Assembly: GCA_020091685.1 (NCBI GenBank)
Contig: CM034597.1
Location: forward strand, 32,330,801-32,394,800
Length of the DNA stretch: 64,000 nt
Origin: Lutjanus erythropterus
Taxonomy: Eukaryota > Chordata > Actinopteri > Lutjaniformes > Lutjanidae
Reading direction: 5' to 3'
Below are positions 36,201 through 45,730 of this stretch, piece after piece. The stretch's first letter is position 1; every line of letters starts with the position of its first letter. The notes under the pieces were generated by a model, which saw nothing but the letters and a program-made list of their open reading frames with translations, did no database searches and was not told the DNA's origin. Made by a program: the position numbers and the translations under genes.

Positions 36201-36870
36201 GACCTTCCTGCAGTCCAGATCTGTCTCCCGTTGTATTTTGCGCATTATGAAACACAACAACGGAGAAGCTGGACTGTTGAGCGCTTGAAGTCGTATGTCA
36301 AACAAGAAGAGGAAAGAATTTCACTCACAGAAGTTCGACAAATTAGTGTCCTCAGTTCCCAAATGTTAACCGAGTGTTGTAAAAAGAGACAGCAACGTAA
36401 AATGCTGCTGTCCCAACTTTTCTGAAATGTGTTGCAAACAATAAAGTTAATCAGTTTAGACATTAAATATCTTGTCTTTGCACCACACAACTGATTATAG
36501 GTTGAAAGATTCTTGCAAATCATTGTTTTATTTTACATTTCACAAAACGTCCCAACTTTTTTGGACTGGGGTTTGTAAATTTGTAGATTCTTCATACGTT
36601 ATAAATTTTAGATGATAGATTCTTAAAATGGCCAATCACAGGTGAGTATGCCTTTGACTTTTGTGCACAACAACCTTTGGAGTGTTTTGGTGTGCGAGAG
36701 AGACTCACCTGTGCCACAGCCACTTGTGTCTGCTGCTGTTGCTGCTGGAGCTGCTGTTGGAGCAGCTGGATCTGGTGGTGGACAGACAGGGGGGCACCTG
36801 GTGGCAGCGCGCCCGAGGCAGGGAGCAGCATCCTGGGGCTGGACATCAGCAGGGAGGCCTCTTCTGAAGG
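7047..36870 (-). CDS. nos1ap: nos1ap (CAPON), 3' part, three coding exons
   Basis: Partial gene on the minus strand, CDS = join of 36870-36709, 13920-13755 and 7603-7047, 294 residues visible plus stop. NOS1AP is a cytosolic adaptor: an N-terminal PTB domain binds partners such as Dexras1 and scribble, and the C-terminal tail binds the PDZ domain of neuronal nitric oxide synthase. The joined product reads like the vertebrate NOS1AP C-terminal half: SSPRMLLP and QTQVAVAQ, then VHLLKDQL and [20 protein letters not shown], then [29 protein letters not shown] and the terminal DEIAV. All introns have GT/AG ends and the phases agree. The PTB exons are absent, so the gene is cut by the window edge. 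I cannot say whether this is the a or b teleost paralogue. The identification rests on remembered family sequence and is strong. Confidence 0.96.
7050..7064 (-). other. nos1ap: C-terminal PDZ-binding ligand DEIAV
   Basis: The last five codons encode D-E-I-A-V followed by TAA. Mammalian NOS1AP also ends in DEIAV, and this free carboxyl end docks in the PDZ domain of nNOS. Its exact retention argues that the reading frame is under selection and that nNOS recruitment is kept in this species. Confidence 0.92.
8203..8358. mobile_element. Short inverted-repeat element (MITE-like)
   Basis: About 156 bp with imperfect inverted ends: AAGGTCCGGTGTGTAAGATT on the left and TAAATCCTACGAACTGGTCCTTT on the right in reverse. 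It has no coding capacity. A common teleost repeat has these ends in longer copies, so this is probably an internally deleted member. The next element used its right end as the insertion target. Confidence 0.7.
8362..9002. mobile_element. hAT-like element with perfect 8-bp target duplication (outer)
   Basis: 641 bp, left end CAGTGGTTCT and right end GAGAACCTCTG, flanked by identical CTTTAAAG at 8354-8361 and 9003-9010. An 8-bp duplication and CAGNGGTTCTC-type ends are hallmarks of hAT insertion. There is no transposase frame. It contains a second insertion at 8416-8865. Confidence 0.85.
8416..8865. mobile_element. hAT-like element nested in the previous one (inner)
   Basis: 450 bp, left end CTGTGGTTTTCAAACTGGGG and right end AAGTTTGGGAATCCCTG. 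Flanked by ATTTAAAT (8408-8415) and ATTTATAT (8866-8873), which match at 7 of 8 positions. The ends are inverted copies of each other. It lies wholly inside the outer element and so inserted later. Confidence 0.8.
9737..9856 (+). repeat. Teleost SINE-like repeat fragment
   Basis: Reads GTGGCTCAGGAGGTGGAGAG, then a GATTCAATCC box, then GTCCTTGGGTAAGACACTGAA. This matches the 5' half of a very widespread fish repeat with tRNA-like box elements. The 3' part (the GCGCTTTGA segment) is missing; a separate GCGCTTTGAATAG scrap occurs at 10860. Confidence 0.65.
10125..10582. mobile_element. MITE with ~51-bp terminal inverted repeats
   Basis: 458 bp. The left end TTAAAGGGACAG... and the reverse complement of the right end TTAAAGGGATAA... 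stay alignable for about 51 bp, including AAAAATGAAAATTCAGTCAT in both. The core is non-coding. The ends start with TTAA, so the target may be TTAA, as in piggyBac- or Kolobok-type transposition. A degraded relative of the right end lies at about 60270-60312. Confidence 0.85.
13078..13180. repeat. Teleost dispersed repeat fragment
   Basis: ACCTTAGCATAAGCCCTTTA followed by GGGTCCTCTTCCATGGAGGC and GCCATATTGCAGCGCCATCT. I recognise this as an internal part of a common fish repeat; the boundaries are not visible. No gene. Confidence 0.5.
13755..13920 (-). CDS. nos1ap: nos1ap internal exon, coiled-coil segment
   Basis: Exon of 166 nt: 55 codons plus the first base of a split ATG codon. The acceptor is a pyrimidine-rich tract ending GTGCAG and the donor is CCA|GTGAGT. 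The product runs from [20 protein letters not shown] through [20 protein letters not shown] to [14 protein letters not shown] residues ([12 protein letters not shown]). Leucines and isoleucines recur with heptad-like spacing, and charged residues lie between, as in a coiled coil. This is the most conserved stretch of the C-terminal half of NOS1AP. The intron below it (7604-13754) is 6,151 bp. Confidence 0.96.
14386..15462. mobile_element. hAT-like element, copy 2
   Basis: About 1,077 bp from AGGGCTGTTCCGGACTAAGA to CAACTATCGGGGGGCAGCC. The ends and the CAGTCGACT/GACTAATGATT sequence near the right end match the element at 2615-3238. The target duplication is not clear. No intact transposase is present; a 61-residue frame at 15015-15200 has no motif. 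Confidence 0.65.
15553..15642. repeat. Diverged TATCG pentanucleotide array
   Basis: About 18 tandem five-base units of the form TATCG with variants TATCA, TGTTG, TGTCG and TATTG. Because the unit is not a multiple of three, all three frames read Ser/Tyr/Cys/Val-rich peptides, which explains the overlapping open frames there. Confidence 0.9.
16813..17097. mobile_element. hAT-like MITE, 285 bp
   Basis: Left end CATTGGTTTTCAAACCTTTT and right end TTTGAGAACCACTG are inverted copies. The flanks GCCTAAAT (16805-16812) and GCCTAAAC (17098-17105) match at 7 of 8 positions. Non-coding. Confidence 0.82.
19615..19680 (+). repeat. SINE-like scrap
   Basis: CGTCCTTGAGTAAGGTGCCA followed by AACCCCTAATTGCTCAGG, an internal part of a common fish repeat of the same general type as at 9737. 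Too short for boundaries. Confidence 0.45.
21036..21056. repeat. AAAT microsatellite
   Basis: About five AAAT units in tandem. Another AAAT run lies at 58577-58601. Confidence 0.8.
21845..21960 (+). repeat. Dispersed repeat, copy A
   Basis: Contains CTACTTTAGCAACAAAGT, AATCCAGTTTCA and AATAAAGTTA in the same order and direction as at 24797-24940, where a longer version is present. A low-copy or dispersed non-coding repeat; class unknown. Confidence 0.55.
24797..24945 (+). repeat. Dispersed repeat, copy B
   Basis: Same sequence blocks as 21845-21960: TTACTTTAGCAACAAGT, AATCCAGTTTCA and AATAAAGTTA, with about 35 extra bases. The preceding GCTAAC/GCTAGC-rich stretch (24690-24790) is typical of teleost intronic repeats. 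Confidence 0.55.
26040..26425 (+). pseudogene. L1/Tx1-type LINE ORF2 C-terminal remnant
   Basis: Plus-strand frames encode [20 protein letters not shown], then [13 protein letters not shown], and after a frame change [20 protein letters not shown]. The HxxWxCPK core with a preceding cysteine is typical of the region after the reverse transcriptase in L1-like ORF2 proteins. Upstream blocks (HIIYMAL, LPNFP) fit the same segment but are interrupted by stops and frame changes. The polymerase domain itself is missing, so this is a dead 5'-truncated copy. Confidence 0.7.
26938..26953. repeat. GT microsatellite
   Basis: Short GT run of about eight units, ending at GTATG. Confidence 0.75.
27249..27293. 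repeat. AAT microsatellite
   Basis: About 14 uninterrupted AAT units, which accounts for the poly-isoleucine in the overlapping open frame. Confidence 0.95.
28379..28700. repeat. Purine-rich tract
   Basis: About 320 bases consisting mostly of A and G on the plus strand (GAGAGG, GGAAAG and AGGAGG blocks), without a fixed unit. In the nos1ap transcript this is a long polypyrimidine tract. The 120-residue minus frame here (Leu/Phe/Ser/Pro-rich) is a composition artefact. Confidence 0.7.
31315..31337. repeat. AAAC microsatellite
   Basis: Five to six AAAC units in tandem. Confidence 0.8.
32790..32975. repeat. hAT-like repeat fragment (GGGCTAGGCAATATGG)
   Basis: Begins TAGGGCTAGGCAATATGG, continues through ATATCTCAAAATACA and CAATATCTAGTCACATATC, and ends about CGATATCGATAAATCCTA. 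This matches a common fish family whose ends read GGGCTGGGCGATATGG. No coding potential. Confidence 0.6.
35950..36577 (+). mobile_element. Tc1/mariner-superfamily element, internally deleted (copy 1)
   Basis: 628 bp from TACAACCCCAAACACAAAAA to TTTTTTGGACTGGGGTTTGTA; the ends are inverted and the outermost dinucleotide is TA. The inside carries the 3' part of a transposase frame (36081-36425): residues like [20 protein letters not shown] correspond to the C-terminal part after the last catalytic Glu in this family. The N-terminal DNA-binding part and most of the catalytic core are deleted. The copy at 47.9-49.7 kb keeps sequence lost here. Confidence 0.8.
36709..36870 (-). CDS. nos1ap: nos1ap internal exon, Gln-rich segment (54 codons)
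   Basis: Exon of 162 nt, phase 0 at both ends. The acceptor is a pyrimidine-rich tract ending in TACTAG just above 36870; the donor is CAG|GTGAGT below 36709. It encodes [20 protein letters not shown], then a Pro/Gly-rich linker, then [11 protein letters not shown] and a run of six glutamines before TQVAVAQ. The matching mammalian segment has the same SPRMLLP core and Q-run. The Q-run is coded by mixed CAG and CAA. It leads directly into the coiled coil of the next exon and is likely part of the same helical region. No upstream coding exon was found between 36871 and 64000. Confidence 0.95.
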
Positions 36871-39800
36871 CTAGTAGCAGAAAGAGGAGAGACAGAGAGA
36901 GATGAAATCAATATTTAGTGACCCGGAGCAACTAAAACATTTAACAAGTAGCCAGAAAAATGACAGAAGCTCATTGCTGCCTTGACAGAAATAAACTTTG
37001 TTTGGATGATTTAAGTAAGTTAAGGAAAACTACAATAAAAACTACGATATCAGTTTCCAAAACTTCTCAAAAAGTTACAGCGTTGAGGTTGCGAATACAC
37101 AGATGACAAGAAATGACTAATGAATAAATAACTATAATCAGGACAAGCAACGGCATCAATAATATGCCTTGGAGAACAAGTCATCATCAAAACAAGAATC
37201 TGAATTTGAAATGTAGAATTGCTGATTAGTTGCACCAGTGTGGAATGAGCGGTGCTGAGAATACAGATCAGCAGCTCTGAAACGCTTCACTCCAACAATA
37301 ATGAGCTTGGGGACTGAGTTCGCCTTCATCTAACGCTATCAGGCATCCTAATTGTTTCAAGGCTCTGGTAACCAGTCACACATTGTGGCCTCTCCCATCA
37401 TTCAACCAGTCCAAAATATTTGTTGTTATGCAGATGTTGTGCCTTAATCACACTCCAGCTGACATGAAGCATCAGCACCATTTGGTATTTGAGGGTAAAT
37501 ATGAAATCCAAGGTAGCAACGCCTGACAGCACGGAAGAACCAAAGTTATCTAAAACACCCCGTTGTTCCAAAGTCGACAATGAGATTTTAATTTTCTACT
37601 ATGTACTGTCAGTGTTCAATGGACACACACACTATTAACCTTTTTCCATACATATGTGCTGGCCTCATTTGACTCGGTTTGACTCGGCATGTCAGCCCAG
37701 CACAGCATTATAATATTTCAACAGGGATATCCACTTGAAGACAAGCTTAGCTTGAGTTGAGCAGCTGTAAAAACATTATTTTATCATTTAATAGCTTTTA
37801 TTATGAAGCAGCAAAATCAGGAACTGCTGGGTTTTCTTTAGCAGTAGCTTAACAAGACTCCTACCAGCTGTAAGAGAACATGAAACAGTAAAACGAAACA
37901 GGCACCTGAAAGTACAAACAGCAATGCAGGAGAGAAACTACACACCGAATCACAGAGATTCAATTAGAAGCTACAAAAGTACTGAGAGATAAACATGGAG
38001 AGATTTTTAAAAGTGTCTTTCTCTTTGCTCTCCTGAACAAACATGAATACTGCAACAAAATAAACTTAAAATAACAACATTAATTATATAAGTGAACATA
38101 CATAACATAAGTTACATAAAGTAATGTCATCTAAGACGTTAAAAAGAAGTCAACTTGACTTTTGGTTTCACACGGGACATGAACATCCTGTGTTTTTTTG
38201 ACCCATGCATTGACCCCATCTTCTGATACATTAACTTTCTTGCTCTTTATACCCTGACTTTGATGGAACATCAAAACATAAAGCTAGACTGTCCTCCAGA
38301 GAGGACGCTAGACAACTGCATTTTAATAAAGTAGTGAGTAGTTGCTAGAGGTATACGTTTTTTTTTTCACCCAATTTTTGTCAAAAGGGTCACAAATACA
38401 ACCAGTACAGGGAAGCTAAAGTAGGCAAGACCAGAGAGGAGGAAAGCCTTGTTTGGCTCTACAAATGAGCTACAATCGATCTGATTGGACTGAATCCACA
38501 ACAAACTATGCTGCTTTCTTAAAAGGACATCAGGAGTCTTTCCTTACCTTAAATTCTGTTTATTTAACATGGCTGACAACAAATGAATGATTACTCTTAC
38601 ATGATGCACAGTGGTGACTTGTGGTTTTGATAGTATTCCATGAAAACCCTTGTAAGTACAGCATCAAAGGAATGGAGGCAAATAAATTGAACTGAATTTA
38701 GCCATATGTTGACAATAATATGTCCTTTTGTTCCTTTGTTTTGTTGTTGTTTTTGTCACAAGACACAGAACTTTGTGATGCAAACAAATGTCAAAAAATT
38801 CTGGCAATTAAGTGCAATCCAGTGCAATCCAACCTAATTCTTATTCAACAGGCAGCAACAGAGTTAAAACAACAAGAATCATGGTGATTGGACAACATGG
38901 CTGTAAAGGTTTAATATTTTATAGTTAATTCATAATGCCACAATTGCCTTTTAATATTGAAGTGGTAATGTTAGCTGCTAGTTTTTAATGCACAGTAGTT
39001 CATAAAAGAAATGTGCATTGCTTGCTTTATACAAGACTGGCTCTACAAAAACTGAGATTTCTGCTAGCGTCACCTTTGCTTTCCTGTTTTCTCCAGCTGG
39101 CATGAGTCAGATCTGCAGCAACTGTTTGCTGGATATTAAGCATTTTTGAAAACAGTTTCATGGCTGCCAAGTCTGAACAATTAGGTTGCTGACTGAGTCC
39201 AAACAAACCGAACTGTCATATCACTAACAGCACGCAAGGTGCTTCAAAGTGACTGGAGGCGCGACGCCGGATGGGGTCGGCCAACAAGTCGACACCTGAT
39301 TAAATTGAACCTGAACCCGCTTCAAGGAATCTTTGCCAAAAGACTTCACCATCTGTCTCTCCTTAAGCAGCGTCTGGTGACACACAGACAATGATGCACA
39401 AACACCCAGACACACTCCCCATGAGGGGAATATATGACTGATGGCCTGTCTGAGCTGGATCTTTTAGGTTAATGAGAGGAAATTATCCAAGCTGACAAGT
39501 TGTTTGGTGCTGTTGCATAATAAAAAGCAAGTCAGAAGTGTCTCGTAGCAGTGTGTGTGCGTCCATGTGTGTGTGAGCAAGAGAGAACTTGTTGGCAAAG
39601 AGTCCTCAGAAACACGTAAGATCACATAAAACTAGCTGACTTTTTCTTGAAGTGTGTCTTAAAAGAGACACATCAGTCACCTTTTCTTCACAGGAGCTAC
39701 TTGCAGACACCTGAAATGACACTCAGCCTGTAAAGGATGTTAAACAGGATTGTTGCTTTAGCTTTGAAACAGTGAGTCTTGTCAGGGAAACAGGGAAGGT

Positions 39801-40383
39801 TCAGTAACCAGAAGAGTGAATAAGATGATTCAGCAGTCAAACTAACAGAGAGGAGAAATAGTGGCATGTTTGGCTTTCCAGCACTGTGGACACAGGAGCT
39901 GTTCTCAATTATAGAGAAACTGAAAAGGAAGACAGACATAAACAGACTGTCAGCGGCAGCTGAATAAGATACAACACAGATGGAGAAGAAAACTCATTCT
40001 CAAATACATAATTTGAGCAGTCATCTCCAACATTATCCCACAAAAAACAGTCGATTTTACTATTCTCACCCACCAGTTCATATAACAGATTAAACAATAA
40101 ACACTTCTATAAAAGTATTGCACATTAGCCGAGCCTTCCACAGTATCAAGACAGTCATTTCTGAGCAGTGCAATAAGTATTTAGCCTCAAATATGGAAGG
40201 AAAAGAAAAAAAAGCATGAAAAGAAAAGATTGCTTCCAATGTGAAAGTCTCACTAAAGTCCTAGTTGTATTAGCAGAAGTGGTTTGTAAGGTGTAAATCA
40301 AAAGTGTTAATAGTTTTTGCAAACAGTCACACTTGAAGACAGACTGAAAAAACAGCCATCATAGAGAGATGGGAGACTAACAG

Positions 40384-41412
40384 CAGTGTTGGGCAACTTA
40401 CCTGGAGAGTGTAATAAGTTACTTTTATTTGTTATGCCTTTAAAAAGTAATGTTACTTCATTTATTACTTTTTGAACCTTGTTACTTCTTTTGTTATCTG
40501 TCGGCTGAAGTGGTTACAAAAGTCTTAGTGATGTGCAGATCGCAGTTAAAACCGCAGTTAATCGTAAAAAATAACATTCCAGTTAATAGCGGATGGGAAA
40601 GAGTGTGCATTTCCTCAGAGAGAGAGGCTATGTGTGCCTTTAAGCACGATGAGACAGCAGCATAACCATTTAAGAGTTTCTTCTGCCCTGTCAAGTTTAT
40701 AATTACAGTGTCTAGTTTTGCTGCTAGAGCTCCCTACATTATTTGCTGTAGTAACATTTCTGCAAAAACATGGAAATTAAACTGAAAGCAGCCTCTCTAA
40801 TCATCAGTAAACTGATGACATCACTACAACACACAATAAAGAAATCACATGAAAGTTGGCAGTGCTCAACATCATTTAAAAAGGTAATATAGACTTGGAT
40901 AGACTCAGAGCCCATCTGTGCATAAAAAACAAGCAAAACAGCAACACAACAACGTAGCATTACACAGACTAGTAACAGGAATATAATTATTGTTTTGAAA
41001 ATTGTAATCCCTTACATCCTAGATTCTCAAACTGTGGTATGTGTACCACCAGTGGTACGCAAGCTTTCTCTAGTGGTATGCAGAGGACAGCCATATATAT
41101 ATATTTTAAAATGAAGTCACTGAAAATGAATGCTTCAAAAGCAGAGCAATGGTGGCTCAAACCGGGAACTATTACAATCAGAGGCAGAATATTTCAAGCA
41201 AGCGAGCACACATGCTAATGGCTACTTAATTAGCGGCGGTGAATTGTCCTGCTAGCACAAAAGAGTAAGGTGGTACTTGAACAGTTCAATACTTTCCTAA
41301 GTGGTACATGGTGTAAAAAGTTTGAGAAATACTGCCTTACATGACCCGTTGGTGGGAAAAGTAATAATATTACAGTAACCCATTACTGAGTAATGCCTAA
41401 CTGCCAACACTG
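40384..41412. mobile_element. hAT-like element hosting a nested hAT (outer)
   Basis: Left end CAGTGTTGGGCAACTTAC, right end TAACTGCCAACACTG. Inside are GTAATAAGTTACTTTT-like motifs on the left and TAATATTACAGTAACCCATT on the right, typical of a widespread teleost family. The flanks ACTAACAG and GCTAACAA share six of eight bases, fitting an old 8-bp target duplication. The element was about 700 bp before the 317-bp insertion at 41018. Confidence 0.78.
41018..41334. mobile_element. hAT-like MITE inserted in the outer hAT (inner)
   Basis: 317 bp with inverted ends CCTAGATTCTCAAACTG and AGTTTGAGAAATACTG. It is flanked by perfect 8-bp duplications CCTTACAT at 41010-41017 and 41335-41342. Inside, the short sequence AGTGGTA recurs (GTACCACCAGTGGTACGC), also typical of the family. 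Non-coding. Confidence 0.88.
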
Positions 41413-42570
41413 GCTAACAAGGCACACTTTCAGACGGCCGACTAGAAGACATTCACAGTGTTGCAGTCAACAGTACTGGCCAATGTGACAGGACTTACTG
41501 TGCAATGGTAGAAATGTGTCCACTGGTAGAGATTTGGAAATATTGTTTTGACTGTGGGAGATATCCCTATGTTTTCAGTAAACACTATGTGACAAATCAG
41601 GGCTCGATGATGCTGGGAAAGTGTGCAGGGAAGGCGTCTCTGAAGCTGTTTGACTGTCCAACAAGGAGTTCCATGAAGCATACTGTACTGGCAGCAATGC
41701 AGTGCTGCACCCACAGAGAATCAACACCCAACTTAGCAGCTCTACCAAACTTTTAGCCTCATTTATCTCACTTATTGAAGCACAGACTGGGTCTCAACTC
41801 TCTCATCAATCCCCCAATATCATACTATAAGCAGCAGTTTTCAGCAAAAATGCTCAATCAAGCTGAATGTCGGCTTATGAGCCACAGCAGAGTCCAGCAT
41901 CTGTGGGTGGCAAAGAGGTCTGGAACCACGAAGGTAAATGTCTGCATAACCTGCTGCTGTAACACACGAATTTCCCAATTGGGGGCCAGTAAAGTCCACC
42001 CGCCAGTCCCTGTATCCTTCCATCTATCAAATTATATCAAGAGTATTTCTGCCTGCTGGTGGTCACAAATCTTGTCATGCAGCTTTAACAGCACTTTGCA
42101 GAAGCAGCCAAAATATATAAAGAGTCAAGGAAGCAGCAAGCTAGCAGTGAACATTTCCCCCCCTCTGGCCCAAACAGAGTTTTTTGGACCGAAATATGTC
42201 ACCTTTTGTGACCTGTAATTATAGCAACCCCTTGAGCCAATCACTGTAATTTCAAAAATGCCCAAACAGCTATGAAGATTGGATGGCAAATTATTCTCAA
42301 GAGCTGCACGTTGCCTGAAGTGTCTCCTCAAAAAAAAAAAAACGGATGACCGAGCTGGAAAGGGTTGTGGCTTATGAAAAAAAATGTCATAAGGGATGTT
42401 TAATAGGGCGGGAAAATATGGGTGTTTGAGGAGTTCAGTGAATGAAGATTACGGAGAGGCGCCGCATTTGCAATCTTTTTTTGTGCGTGGGTATTGGGAA
42501 GCAAAGAGTCCATTCATCATTTTTCAAAGTTGGTTAACTTCGGACACTTCATCCAGGATGAAATTAACTT

Positions 42571-42602
42571 GGATGATGGATGGATTGATGGATGGATGGA
42601 TG
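42571..42602. repeat. GATG microsatellite
   Basis: Imperfect GATG/GATT tandem run of about eight units. Confidence 0.85.
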
Positions 42603-44025
42603 AAAAAGATCCACAGTGATCAATTTTCATTTTGAGAGACAAAAAGTGAGGACGAGCGCTGAATCCGAAATGAGCGCTCGTGTGCAAATCCAACACACTG
42701 TAAGCAGTTTTGCTGCATATTCAAACACTGTTTAGCCTCTCACTACTGTGTTTACTGTACAGAATGAGAAACAACAATCCATCTGTGTACAGTGAATCCT
42801 GATCGTGTTTACTGCAGTCGAAGCCAATTACAGAAGACAGCAGAGTAGGATTTATTCAAACTGAGCAGGGGAGTTAAGGAGGATGAAGAAAAATGGCCCA
42901 ACACTGAAATTCCTCATGATAACTGCAGACTCTGGCCTGCCAGGGGGAAGTTCCACTATTACCATCTAATTCCCACACATACACATGGTAATACAGGTTC
43001 TTAGCAGGCAGCTGGAGTCTTCCTTTATCTTCTAGCCTTTCAATATACACACCGAGGGACAGAAAGAGGTGAGGAAGAGACGGGGGAAGAGAAAGAGGGT
43101 TTGAAAAGGAAAAGGGGGGAAGTGAGACGGAGAGGAAACTAAAGATAGAACAGAGGAGATAAAGGAAGTCTTTATTCCTCTTCCTCCAGCTGTGATTACA
43201 CTGGCTGCTCTCTGCCTGTCAAACAGTCTGTCCCCTCCCACACACACACACAGACACAGAGGTAATAAAACACCAAGAGGTTAGACGGCGTCTGGCTTCC
43301 TTCACCGCTGACAGCCTGACTGCTGCAGATTTACAACTTTATCAAGGGCTCTTGAGAAAAGGCTTCGGAGATCAATCTACTGTGACATCGCCTGTGATAT
43401 CAGATCATACCATCAACTGTAACAGTCATTTTAAGTAGGAGTAAAAGTAGTGAATATGTTCATATTAAGCTTTGACTTCCCTGTTTCTATGAATAAATCA
43501 GTTAACAGAATACTCCCTACTGTGTCTGACACTGTAACAGTGACTTAGATTTAATACAGGTGAAACTAATTATGATCTTAATGACAGGAGCAGGTGCTGC
43601 AGCCATCTTGAGTTTTGTGACATCAAATTGTGCTAGAAACGTGTGACGTTTAACACAGGATTAAGCTGGGCCGCACATTTTTCCGATGGCCCGTTATCCC
43701 CAAAGAACATGTCCCAGTGGACCAAAAGCCCATTTGTCTGCCAGCTCTTTCACCTGAAAACAAACACCCATTACTTAAAAAATACACACTCTCCCTTCAG
43801 TTGTTAAATGAGTAACTGCTGGCTCTGTCCATGGTGCTGAATCGGTGGGGGTTTATGTGGCATTCACACAGATTTAGAAAGTAGACGGCGAACCAGATTT
43901 CATTTCAGTGGACGAGAGAAGGACAGTAAAATTAAATATGAGGCTGGCAAACAATACTGTCGACGGTAACGGTAGACAGCATTGCCATCCAAATCTAAAA
44001 TATTTTAACTTTTTGCCGTCCGGAT

Positions 44026-44265
44026 GTGACTGGACGTAGCTCCCTCAAACAAGAAGAAGAAATGGCTGATCTGGACATCAAGGAGCAAATAATTTTGTTG
44101 CGACAACACCGAAAATTATATGAGCAGAGCCTAAAATTGTACCGAGATGTTATAAGAAAGGTTGACATATCCAAACATGAAGACAGGATACAGAAAATGC
44201 AGTTCTTCATTCACTATTCATGTTGGGAATTAAATAACAACCTCACATTTTGGAGGGAAGTTTAG
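44026..44265 (+). CDS. Unrecognised 79-residue open frame
   Basis: A plus-strand frame of 79 residues with protein-like, charged composition (KEQIILLRQHRKLYEQSLKL, then VDISKHEDRIQKMQF). An inner Met at 44062 precedes ADLDIKEQ. The helix-like Lys/Glu/Leu pattern could be a coiled coil. I do not recognise a family. Just after the stop, at 44270-44360, come TTAATTGAGTAATGATTAAT and a repeat end CAGCCCTAA, so the frame may belong to a DNA transposon. It could also be chance. Confidence 0.25.
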   Translation: MTGRSSLKQEEEMADLDIKEQIILLRQHRKLYEQSLKLYRDVIRKVDISKHEDRIQKMQFFIHYSCWELNNNLTFWREV

Positions 44266-44362
44266 GTAGAAAACCCACCCTGTCAGATAATAAGTTTGTA
44301 ATTGGTTAAATACTTAACCACAATTAATTGAGTAATGATTAATAATGAACAGCCCTAAAATA
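44266..44362. repeat. Terminal fragment of a hAT-like element
   Basis: Ends AATGAACAGCCCTAAA, which in reverse reads TTTAGGGCTGTTC, like the left ends of the hAT-like elements at 14386 and 2615. No matching opposite end was found within about 1 kb upstream. Confidence 0.45.
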
Positions 44363-45730
44363 GAGAATTATTTCTCTCGGGAGCAGGTGGTGACCAACCC
44401 CAGAGGTAAAAACAGAGCAAATAATGGGACACAACTCCAAATGAATGCTTATGTTGCTCTCAATCTGCTGGATGTTTAAGGATGCAACAGATTGTTACTA
44501 AGATTTTCTCCTCCTAATGGAATTTTATATGATTCAAACAACAGTGTACTTGATTAGAGGTAATTTTGTCATGTTCTTAAAAAAAAGAAAGATATTTACA
44601 GAAAAGCAAAGCTTCTCTTTCGCGTGGGACCTCCCAGCGTGAACAGGCCAGCTGGTCATACTAAGTCAAACGCAACAGGCCACAGTCACTAACAATCTGC
44701 TGCTGAGCAAAAATTTCATGCGGCACAGTTGTGATTCTTTTCAGATAAGGCTTTCCATTTCTTCTGCAGGTTTGTATTGGCTATTTTCAATTTAAAAAAC
44801 AACATGAGGTTGTCATTTTTAAAATGTGCCGTCTAGACTCACAGAGCTTGTTTAAGAATATCTGCACCTCACAGTCAAATTTGAGGATTTCTGTGCCCTC
44901 ACGTTACCTAAGCTGCCTTTGTTGTTCATTTCCCACAGCCATTGTTGTTGTTGTCCAAGTTATTCTAAATGCCACTCTTGTTTCCATAGCTAATGGTTAC
45001 CTCGTTAATTTTTAATGATGCCATACGGTCACACAGTGTGCTGGCATTACTTTGCATGTCTGTGTAATCAAAGCTGTGGTTCTCTGTGGTTGTCCTCAGC
45101 ACTCAGAGCCCAGTTGGTCTCGATTCTAGATGTCTAATCAGTGTCTGTTTTTGACCAGGAACGCCGGGTGAATGCAATTAACCGGCTGATAAAACAGATA
45201 ACCAGCAGGGCTCTGGGCCCTGTGGCTCGAGACTGTGATCTGGTAAGCTAATGTGTGGGCTCGGCCTGGGGACAGCTGGTCCTACTCTGGCTCATGTCGG
45301 GGGGAGCAAGTAGGTTTAATTAGCACTGTCCCAGAACCATATACTATATATCACCATCATGTATGGATATTTTACAGAGCTTGGACATTTCAGTCATAGA
45401 TCTACTCCAAAAATGTGTTACATGAAAAAGTTCATAACTGCAAACTTATGGGATTGTAGGACATCTTCTTCTGTTGCTGGGACAAAACACTGTCAGGGAT
45501 AGGGATGAAATTGAACACTAGAACTGCTGAGAACCGGTTTCAAACTGTCATATCCATCAAAATTGTATGCCTACGAGCTTATCAAATCCTATGAACAATG
45601 CAGGCAGGTTTTTCTGACAGTTGCACACTGCAAAACAACGTCAAATGCATGGCACTATGCTGAGTCATGGCAGAGAGGAAGGAACAGTCGAAAGGGTGCC
45701 TTCATTTCGTGAGGAAAGCTAGTTGCTAGT

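Larger units (their letters stand above)
13921..36708 (-). other. nos1ap: nos1ap large intron (22,788 bp)
   Basis: GT-AG intron between the Gln-rich exon and the coiled-coil exon. No further exon was recognised. It holds two hAT-like elements, a TATCG array, a LINE remnant near 26.2 kb, an AAT microsatellite, a purine-rich tract near 28.4-28.7 kb, possible conserved non-coding sequence near 28.7-28.87 kb and a deleted Tc1/mariner-superfamily element just before its start (35950-36577). The long stretches 17.1-21.8, 22-24.4 and 28.9-32.7 kb show nothing else I can name. Confidence 0.85.

Noticed and set aside
41775..42218. 147-residue plus-strand frame
   Set aside because: Longest free-standing plus frame, but composition is unbiased, there are no domain motifs or splice sites, and the sequence resembles dispersed repeat DNA.
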